Assembly: GCA_946902985.2 (NCBI GenBank)
Contig: OX336388.2
Location: 296,664,526 to 296,728,525 of the forward strand
Source of the DNA: Meconema thalassinum
Taxonomy: Eukaryota; Arthropoda; Insecta; Orthoptera; Tettigoniidae
Length of the DNA: 64,000 nt
Direction of reading: 5' to 3'
Position 1 is the stretch's first letter, and each line of letters opens with the position of its first letter. Below are positions 56,772 to 64,000 of the stretch, one piece after another. Both the position numbers and the translations under genes were made by a program. Under the pieces are notes generated by a model that was given only the letters and a program-made list of their open reading frames with translations, ran no database searches and was not told the DNA's origin.

Positions 56772-57025
56772 GGCGTACGGAGAAATTAATCTAGCACCAG
56801 AGGCCCTTAGATTAGATTTTTATTTATCCATTTGATCAATTACATGTATACAATACATTTTTTTATATAGAGCACGTCAAAAATTACAGAGAAATCAATC
56901 TTGTGCCATAAGCCTTTCATTCACTCACAGGCTTACAGAGAAATCAATCTCACGCTAGATACCTTTTCATTCACACACAGACTTATGGAAAAATTAATCT
57001 TATGCCAGAGGTCTTTTCAATTATA
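56772..57025. repeat. ~55-bp tandem repeats split by a LINE 3' end
   Basis: Four units share CTTACAGAGAAATCAATCT and a CCAGAGGCCTTTTCATTC-like end, lying downstream of the polymerase. Between units one and two is a 70-bp LINE 3' end (56811-56880). Confidence 0.7.
56811..56880 (-). mobile_element. Very short LINE 3' end (third copy of the family)
   Basis: It shares GATTTTTATTTATCCATTTG and the following ATCAATTACATGTATACAA with 26515-26590. Its position inside a tandem unit shows a separate insertion event. Confidence 0.7.
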
Positions 57026-57172
57026 AGTACAAGACCTGAGAGTATGTGTGGAAGGTGACCACTTCCTTTCCACTCCTCATTCCACCACAACATCTGGTAG
57101 GTTCCATTGAACACAATGAAGTTTGGGAGACACTGTATTACTTTGTTGACTTGATATGTATAACTTAGTTAT

Positions 57173-60100
57173 TTAAGTGTGGTCAACGGTTTTGTAATGA
57201 CCATAAGCATGTGTAGCTATACCATCAGAGTCAATTACTCGTTTATCATCACGAGGACACAAAGCAATTTTGTTTAGTTTTACAGATGATATGTTATGTT
57301 GTTTAGATGCGATAATGTTCATCGGTATTCTTTTTACCTCGTTCTTCATGAGACAATCCTTATAATCTTGAAAACTTAAACAATTTTTGACAACACCTTT
57401 GCTAATACCTTTAATCTTTTTTATTTCTAGTCCATTAATGTTTAAAGCATACATTTTAGCTCTAAGTCCAGCAAATGCTTTAATAATACGTCCACAAGCC
57501 TCGTCTTTAAATTTTCCCAAAGTTTTCTTGTTTGATGAAGAGTAACATATGTGATTAGTAGGATAATCAGATGTGTCCAGGTGTTCTAAAAATTTCAACT
57601 TGTCTTGATAAACATCTTGGGTGTTAACCAAATATATAAACGAGTCTGTGTCCATATACATGAGTTTAAGATTTTCGATCCCATAATAGGGTAGCAGGAC
57701 ATCATAGTGGTGTGAATACATAAGAGTTTTTGAAATATCCAGGATACACATTCCAATATATATAGGCTTATTGAATACAATGCTACGTTTAGCCATGTGG
57801 AATGCAGCTAGGTTAGGACCATAAATTGTTCTGTCGATAAATGTTGGTTTAGCGATTAGCTTTTCAGCTCTTTTGCTGTCAGTTACAAGACGTATATCTA
57901 TTCTTTTACGAATATTTTCCATTGTTTTTCCAAAAATTGCATTGTTAAATAATTTGTAAAGATTTTTCTCAAAATCATTTTTAGCTTGTTTTCGAAGGTT
58001 GTTATTAAAATCTACGTATGCCTTTAGCCAAGGTCTCTGTTGAAACTTTAACACACGATGAATTTTTATCAATTTTAGTCCATGATTTAGAGCCTGTTTA
58101 AGTGACATGTAATGAACAACGTACCGCCTTCGATTTCCAAGATGAGGAATTAGTTTTTTGAGAGACGAATCCTTAGGTTGTATACACTCTGGTAGGAAAG
58201 GTAAATCGTTGTGTAAATCATGAAGGTTGGATGGATAATCGACATCAATGTCTAGAATGTATCCAACAGGATCGTCTTCCTTTAGCGTTTTTAGATCAAT
58301 GGTATCTGGAGAAACCCACTGAAATCCACCGTAAGGAAGGGAGTGGCACATAGCCCACCCGTATTGGTTGTTGGCATCATCATAGGTAATAAACTGCGAT
58401 GGTTTCTCGGAATCATATGTTTCCATGTATTTATTGTTAGCTTCAGCATACCTATGAGAAACCTGGCATATGCCTCCACGTATTCCAGACTCTATTAAAA
58501 GAATCTGATCGTAATCCTGTAGCAATTCCAGTTCAATGCCAGTGTAAAGGAGCATTGCCTCGAAACTTAAACCAGGTGAAGTAAAGAAGTGTGCGGCATC
58601 CACTCGATGTGTTTCTAATGTTTTGTTTCTAAATGTTTCAAAGCTGTCTGCAAGAAGGAGTACATCTGAAGTTAGGTAAAGGTCACTATATTCCCCTAGA
58701 GTTTTAATTTTGAACTGATTCCAGACATTTTCGGCATGTTCATAGTCTTCCTTACTAACATCTTCTTGACTTAATTTGTTAAAGAATGCTTCTTTTGGAG
58801 GTAAACACGTCTCACTTAACTTTTCCCAAGAATCAATGTAATCATAAGGAAATACGCCTTTACGAGTCATGAGCGTTGCATTTTCTTTCCCAAAGTACTT
58901 GTCTGTTTCAGGGTATGATGTTAAGTTTGTAACTAAGTTTTCCAAACTACTAGGCATCAACCGAAACGTATCCACAAATCGAAGCTTAACATTTCCTACA
59001 TATTTGGTGAAGGAGATGTAATTTTCTTGAGAGTTAGGGATAACGTCCACTCTCTCAGTAGTACATCCCAACTGTTTTACAATGAAATTTGCATCGTATC
59101 CACTCATATTATGTAGAAATACGGGAACAGGGTAACGTGTTTTACACCTCAAATTACAGTTATTATGAGCGCTTCCACGATATTCGCCTGTAATATGACA
59201 ATGATCTCTAACTTTCCAGTCCTCTTTGGTAAATGTTTTATAGCATAAATAACAGGTTTCAGAAGATTGGAACTCTGCTTCTTGATCATGAGTTAAAGCC
59301 TTTGGAACATTTAAGCTGTAAAGGTGATCAATTTCATTAGCTATCGATATCAAACAGTCCATAAACTTTTCTGCAGCGTCAGATCCACGATAAATAAAAG
59401 GCTGGCTCGGAAGGTTTGTCTTTATATGTTCCACAGCTGGCGAGGGTTTAACATATACACCAAAGCTCATTGGAACATGGCTCTGGTATGGGACTGTATA
59501 ACTTGCCTCAGGATTAGGTAGACATGTTTGGTATGGTAAAAGTATACTTTCAAAATCTGCATAGATAACGTAAGGTATTCTAAGCATTTTTTCCACATTT
59601 AAGAACTTGAGAATTGGGTTTTTAATAGGCATTTCAACCCTAGCAATGTCATGCAGGACACACAAAGCTCTATGTTCTTTTAGTTTATCTATCCCTCGTT
59701 GACCATATTGATTATCAAAGTGAGTAAAACACCGTTTACACGTATATATCTTATGTCCATGGTGGGTGATCTGATGTCCTACTAGTTTATCAAAATCTTT
59801 GATAAAGACGTAGTGGTTCTGGCCAGATGATGAACTTAGCAGAAGAAGGTCGCGGTGGTCTTGTAGCTCTTGATCTACAACCTTTAGAGGAAACAGTTTG
59901 TTATCTTCTTCCAGTCCAAATACATTAATGGATATGTTGTTGGCTTTCTCAAATTTCGTAATGTCAGCTAGCGATGTAGGGAACGAAACGACTGAAAAAT
60001 CATACTTGTTTTCCAGGTCCTTGTATTTACTAACGCGTTGAGCATCCTTTTTAACCAGTTTTGCTAAAATGGCATACATAAAACACCTTTCATCTTTCAA

Positions 60101-60805
60101 GTTTTGTGGATTAATGCAAGCTTTTTTTGCATTTACAGCTGCTGGTAAAGGAATATATGTGCTACCACGCAAGGGATTATACTTATTTATTTTCAATCGC
60201 ACTCCTTCAACTGCTAGCAAAGCCCAATTACTGCCTTTTAGCTCGGATTCCTCCATTTCCATGGTTAACTTTTTAAATTGCGTTTCCAAGAAACTACTTA
60301 AATCTGTTTCCAAAAATATGGCCTGATTACGAGTTTTAAAAGCACGATCTGTAATTTCATTGGTAGATGTATGAATAAATCTACATTCAGCCACAAGATT
60401 AACTTTTAACGACTTGTGGTTCGCTTGTTCTTTTTGTATAACATGGATTATTTTATGCTTGGACTCGTTGAGGTATGAATTTAAATCCTTACACGTATCA
60501 CACCGTATAAAATAGGATTTTAGACGACAATCAAAAGACGTTTCATATTCATTAAGTCCGTTTTTATCAGGAACCATTGAGAGTAGGTGATGTTTTGTAG
60601 GTTCAGATTTTTGTATTTTGGCTGATGACATAACATTACAACATTCTTCATGACGACGTCCGTTGTAAGCATTGTTGAATTTGATTCCACAGGTTTTACA
60701 TTGATGGAATTGTCCACACGATACTTCATGACGCTTTCTAACATAGTCTCGAACAAAAGTTTTTCCACACACTTTGCATATATAGCTTGGAATAGTTTGC
60801 TCCAT
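57173..60805 (-). CDS. Protein-primed family-B DNA polymerase (Maverick/Polinton or adintovirus type), intact
   Basis: An uninterrupted 1,210-codon frame. Two C2HC/C2H2 fingers lie at residues 10-30 and 36-56, another C..C..H..C finger at about 356-382. Exonuclease motifs: I YADFES (415-420), II HNMSGYDANFI (565-575), III YLTSD (710-714). Between I and II, CYLC...DHCHITGEYRGSAHNNC (518-550) is a zinc-binding cluster like that of endonuclease VII. Polymerase motifs: A YDDANNQYG (808-816), B KLFNNAIFGK (951-960), C YMDTDS (1050-1055). This enzyme would replicate a linear virus-like DNA from a protein primer. Motif A has Gln where relatives have Leu. The ATG in CATCCATCATGG suits initiation. The lack of any stop over 3.6 kb points to a recent insertion or selection. 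No partner genes are seen. Confidence 0.93.
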   Translation of the reverse strand: MEQTIPSYICKVCGKTFVRDYVRKRHEVSCGQFHQCKTCGIKFNNAYNGRRHEECCNVMSSAKIQKSEPTKHHLLSMVPDKNGLNEYETSFDCRLKSYFIRCDTCKDLNSYLNESKHKIIHVIQKEQANHKSLKVNLVAECRFIHTSTNEITDRAFKTRNQAIFLETDLSSFLETQFKKLTMEMEESELKGSNWALLAVEGVRLKINKYNPLRGSTYIPLPAAVNAKKACINPQNLKDERCFMYAILAKLVKKDAQRVSKYKDLENKYDFSVVSFPTSLADITKFEKANNISINVFGLEEDNKLFPLKVVDQELQDHRDLLLLSSSSGQNHYVFIKDFDKLVGHQITHHGHKIYTCKRCFTHFDNQYGQRGIDKLKEHRALCVLHDIARVEMPIKNPILKFLNVEKMLRIPYVIYADFESILLPYQTCLPNPEASYTVPYQSHVPMSFGVYVKPSPAVEHIKTNLPSQPFIYRGSDAAEKFMDCLISIANEIDHLYSLNVPKALTHDQEAEFQSSETCYLCYKTFTKEDWKVRDHCHITGEYRGSAHNNCNLRCKTRYPVPVFLHNMSGYDANFIVKQLGCTTERVDVIPNSQENYISFTKYVGNVKLRFVDTFRLMPSSLENLVTNLTSYPETDKYFGKENATLMTRKGVFPYDYIDSWEKLSETCLPPKEAFFNKLSQEDVSKEDYEHAENVWNQFKIKTLGEYSDLYLTSDVLLLADSFETFRNKTLETHRVDAAHFFTSPGLSFEAMLLYTGIELELLQDYDQILLIESGIRGGICQVSHRYAEANNKYMETYDSEKPSQFITYDDANNQYGWAMCHSLPYGGFQWVSPDTIDLKTLKEDDPVGYILDIDVDYPSNLHDLHNDLPFLPECIQPKDSSLKKLIPHLGNRRRYVVHYMSLKQALNHGLKLIKIHRVLKFQQRPWLKAYVDFNNNLRKQAKNDFEKNLYKLFNNAIFGKTMENIRKRIDIRLVTDSKRAEKLIAKPTFIDRTIYGPNLAAFHMAKRSIVFNKPIYIGMCILDISKTLMYSHHYDVLLPYYGIENLKLMYMDTDSFIYLVNTQDVYQDKLKFLEHLDTSDYPTNHICYSSSNKKTLGKFKDEACGRIIKAFAGLRAKMYALNINGLEIKKIKGISKGVVKNCLSFQDYKDCLMKNEVKRIPMNIIASKQHNISSVKLNKIALCPRDDKRVIDSDGIATHAYGHYKTVDHT

Positions 60806-60841
60806 GATGGATGTTCTTTTCTGATAACAGTTGATTTTTTT

Positions 60842-60905
60842 AAGAAATAAATCACACCTGTGAAAAAGAGAGACAGAGCGCTGTACTTTCCCATCAACCT
60901 AGTTG
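60842..60905 (-). repeat. Polymerase leader segment, direct repeat unit 1
   Basis: AGAAATAAATCACACCTGTG and the next ~40 bases recur at 62606-62665. On the minus strand it reads as a pyrimidine tract and TTTTTCACAG/GTGTG, which looks like a splice acceptor 40 to 60 bases before the polymerase ATG. It could mean a spliced leader exon. Confidence 0.6.
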
Positions 60906-62605
60906 AGAACAGTTGTGTAAACTGTTTATAGGATACAATATATTTAAGAGGTAAGATAAACTTTTTTACATTGTTGGCAATAATACTATTTATAATACTA
61001 TAAAATAATAATAATAAAAATGTATTCTATGACTTACTGCTTACAATCTAACATTGAATTTACAAACATCCCTGACTGTCACCTAAAACAGCGTTTCAAT
61101 CCCCTGAGCTTTCCTAAACGAATACACATGCTTACAGCTTACATATTCTATGACTGAACATACACTATTTACATGTAAATACCACAGATATGCACGCAGT
61201 GGTATTCTTTCATAATAATAACATGGCTTACATTGAGGCCCATGGAGACTAAACAATTATTGCGATTTTTATAAATCTTCAAGTTTCGTTTTGGAAATAT
61301 ACCATCTAAATACGTGAGTCATAATTTTGAACTTACTAGTAGCCTCTAAATTACAGATTGGATACAACCCTAGATGCTATGTTAAAACTTACTGCGTATG
61401 ATAAGGCTGTAGACTGGACGGTGAGACGGTCTTTCACGATGTGAACACTGTGAGAGGTAGTAGTCCACTGGCGATATGCTTGCTAAGGGTCCTCTAATAT
61501 TCCCTAGTCAAGGCTAACTGCTGCTTACTGCGTAGTACTGGTGGGTGAGACGGTCTTCCACGATGTGATCACCGTAAGAGGTAGTAGTCAACTGATTGTA
61601 TTCTTGCTAAGGGTCCCCTAATATACCCTAGTGGAGGCCAACAGCTGCTTACTGCGTAGTACAAGGCTGTAGACTGGTCGGTGAGACGTTCTTTCACGAT
61701 GTGATCTGTTTGAGAGATCAGAGTCAACTGAAATTATCCTTGATATACATCCCCAAATATACTCTACCCTAATACAACCGGTGGTTAACTTCCTACAGAA
61801 ATACCACTATAGAGACATGTAGAATCTTAACACAAGGTTATGAGTGAAAAAAGATATGTACTAACGGTATTATTTTTTCATAAGAATAACATGGTGGTAT
61901 TTATACCCCCTATACGCTAAACTAATATTTGGATAATTTTAATTCATGAAGTTTTGTTTTGGAAATATACGATCTAAATACAATGGTGATAATTTTAAAC
62001 GTTCTAGTAACCTCTAATTGAGAGATAGGGATGCAGGCTTTGATGCTATGTTAAATATAATCAGCTACTTACTGTATATCACAAGGCCGTAGAATGAATC
62101 CTTAGAACACTTTTAAGACGATGTGATCTGTTTGAGAGATCGGAGTCAACTGAAATTATCCTTGATATACATCCCCTAATATACTCTACCCTAATACACT
62201 CAGGGCTTAACCTCTTACAGAAATACCACTATAGAGACATGTAGAATCTTGTTACAAGGTTGTGTATGACGTTCGACATTTGCTACTTATCAGTGAAAAA
62301 AGATATGTACTCACAGCATTATTCTTTCATAAGAATAACATGGTGGTATTTATACCCCTAGACGCTAAACTAATATTCGGATAATTTTAATTCTTGAAGT
62401 TTTGTTTTGGAAATATAAGATCTAAATACAATGGTCATAATTTTGAGCGTTCTAATAGCCTCTAAATGGTAGATAGGGATGCAGGCATAGATGCTATGTT
62501 AAATATAATCAGCTACTTAGACGACTTTTCACGATGTAACCAGCTCAAGAGCTAACAGTTATCTGAAAATATTCTTGCTGAAGGTCCCTTATATACCACC
62601 TTTTT
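60906..62605. repeat. Complex tandem repeats upstream of the polymerase
   Basis: Three ~130-bp units share GTGAGACGGTCTTTCACGAT and GTAGTAGTCAACTG-like blocks (about 61420, 61550, 61680). A larger ~450-bp unit with AAGAATAACATGGTGGTATT and ATACCACTATAGAGACATGT repeats at about 61790-62240 and 62240-62600. A diverged copy starts near 61210. No frame is open. Such arrays occur in terminal regions of Polinton-like elements, but no inverted end was located. Confidence 0.7.
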
Positions 62606-62663
62606 CTAGAAATAAATTACACCTGTGAAAGAAAAGACAGAACGATGAACTTTCACATTAACC

Positions 62664-62665
<2 letters not shown>
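62606..62665 (-). repeat. Polymerase leader segment, direct repeat unit 2
   Basis: It matches 60842-60905 with about ten differences, including the pyrimidine tract and CACAG/GTGTAATTTATTTC on the minus strand. The retained acceptor-like site suggests that the 1.7-kb repeat region arose by duplication of the promoter or leader. Confidence 0.65.
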
Positions 62666-62700
<35 letters not shown>

Positions 62701-62701
62701 C
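62663..62701. repeat. (AAT)n microsatellite
   Basis: About thirteen AAT units directly beside the second leader repeat. They separate the polymerase-associated repeats from the satellite to the right. Confidence 0.95.
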
Positions 62702-62837
62702 CCTTACATTTTTTATTTTGTCGTGTGATCTCTTGAGAAGCTGAGTGAAGGTCTTTCTAGTCAACGCCCGTCGGTGATCTGCTTGCAGGGATGAGAGATG
62801 GATTGGATGAACATGAATGATCCAGAATAAGGATTTG

Positions 62838-64000
62838 GGTAGGAAGCAGCCGTGGCCTGTCAGAAAGTACCATTCAGGCATTCTCTTGGAGTAGAAGTGT
62901 GAAACCACGGAAAACCATTTCAAGGACTGTCAACACTGAGGTTCGAAATGTAATTGAAGTTCAAAATAGTGACAAAATGTAATTGAAATTGACAATACAC
63001 AATGTAATTTAGATTGAAAAACGCACATTTTAGATTGTAAATACCGGTACTCACAAAGTGTAATTGAAATTCAAATTACTTACAAAATACAGGTGAAATT
63101 GAAAATGCTTACAAAATGTATGGTGGTTTCAAATTACTCAGGTTGATAGGAAAAAAAGGACAGGAGCCGTTCAAGAAAGCGGAAGCAATGCTGTACTCAG
63201 TAAGGGTCCTGTGGTCGCTAACCCACGTCCTACAAGTTGCGAGCTCCTGGGAGAGGAAGTTGTAGCCATTAGCTACCTGTACACATTTTCCTGGAGTAGA
63301 AGTGTGAAACCACGGAAAACCAAATCATGAACGGTCGACAGTGAGGTTCGAAGATCAACTAAGGTTCAAAATACTGCAAAATGTAATTGAAATTGAAAAT
63401 ACACAATGTAATTTAGATTGAAAAACGCAAATTCCAGATTCTAAATACTCACAAAGTGCAATGAAAATTCAAAATACTTACAAAATGCAATTGAAATTGA
63501 AAATGCTTACAAAATGTATGGTGGATACAAAGTACTCAAGTTGACAGGAGGAAAAAGGAGAGGAGCCGATACAAGGAAGCGGAAGCAATGCTGGACTCAG
63601 TTGGGGTCCTGTGGTCGCTAACCCACGTCCCACAAGTTGCGAGCTCCTGGGAGAGGAAGTTGTAGCCATTAGCTACCTGTACACATTTTCCTGGAGTAGA
63701 AGTGTAAAACCACGGAAAACCATATCAAGAACGGTTGAGAGTGAGGTTCGAAATGCAATTGAGGATTAAGATACTGACAAAAATGCAATTGAATTTGAAA
63801 AAACACAATGTAATTTAGATTGAAAAACGTACATTTTAGATTCTAAATGCTCACAAAGTGCCATGAAAATTGAAAATACTTACTAAATGCAATTGAAATT
63901 GAAAATGCTTACAAAATGTATGGTGGATTCAAAGTACTCATGTTCACTGAAAAAAAAAAAAAAAAAATCGGAGAGGAGCCGATACAAGAAAGTGGAAGCA
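62838..64000 (-). repeat. ~400-bp satellite with a SINE-derived segment, continuing past the window
   Basis: GTAGAAGTGTGAAACCACGG occurs at 62891 and 63296 and with one change at 63696, giving periods of 405 and 400 bp. Each unit contains AAACCACGGAAAACCA and GAGGTTCGAA, the antisense body and B-box side of the SINE family S head at 46014. An AT-rich part of AATTGAAATTGAAAAT sub-repeats follows, then a conserved GTCCTGTGGTCGCTAACCCA block. In the first unit GGAAGCAGCCGTGGCC extends the SINE match. The array is truncated by the window edge. Confidence 0.85.

Noticed and set aside
56039..63669. Capsid, ATPase, protease or integrase genes of a complete Polinton
   Set aside because: All other open frames near the polymerase are short antisense shadows or lie in repeats. 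None shows the expected motifs.

Overview
The window is animal nuclear DNA, almost certainly from an insect with a large, repeat-rich genome. The one host gene I can support is the 3' part of Trpm, a TRPM-type cation channel (7108-9487, + strand). It begins at a splice acceptor and ends in a stop codon. The tRNA-headed SINEs, RTE and jockey-like LINEs, Penelope-like elements, hAT, mariner and piggyBac relics and long AT-rich tracts fit an insect, perhaps a polyneopteran. I would not name a species.

Layout. 1-1843 is the 5' end of a jockey/I-like LINE inserted into a hAT-like element (to 2323). 2324-7107 is probably Trpm intron or upstream DNA, with an internally deleted mariner (5038-5979) and two RTE pieces. 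7108-9582 is the Trpm terminal exon; its candidate poly(A) signal lies in a mobile-element arm. 9569-35062 is a mosaic. It holds four pairs of inverted Penelope-like termini carrying hammerhead-ribozyme-like motifs, one of them a nearly perfect 1.36 kb palindrome. Around them lie piggyBac, hAT, mariner, Tigger, Harbinger and Tc1-like relics, many with readable target-site duplications, plus 3' pieces of several LINE families. 35071-36558 is a three-level nest (hAT containing a rearranged mariner containing a SINE). 40575-44151 is a Penelope-like retroelement with RT and GIY-YIG endonuclease, inserted in a 44-bp minisatellite and split by a 982-bp TG...CA insertion. 45.5-48.8 kb holds DNA transposons with nested SINEs and a LINE. 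49.2-52.0 kb is two tandem arrays. 53.0-54.4 kb is RTE sequence including a BovB-like copy. 54.8-56.06 kb is a Mutator-like transposase.

57173-60805 (- strand) is the second striking gene: an uninterrupted 1,210-codon protein-primed family-B DNA polymerase of the Maverick/Polinton or adintovirus type. All exonuclease and polymerase motifs are visible. It is preceded by about 1.7 kb of degenerate tandem repeats whose two borders are copies of the polymerase leader. No capsid, protease, ATPase or integrase partner is in the window. The last 1.2 kb is a ~400-bp satellite whose unit contains a piece of a tRNA-derived SINE; it runs off the right edge.

Apart from Trpm, nearly all coding potential belongs to mobile or virus-like elements. 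Most are broken by CGA-to-TGA type stops, single-base shifts or internal deletions. The polymerase and a 357-codon RTE reverse transcriptase with a mutated catalytic box are the exceptions. All calls come from reading the sequence and from memory of protein families; no database search was run.
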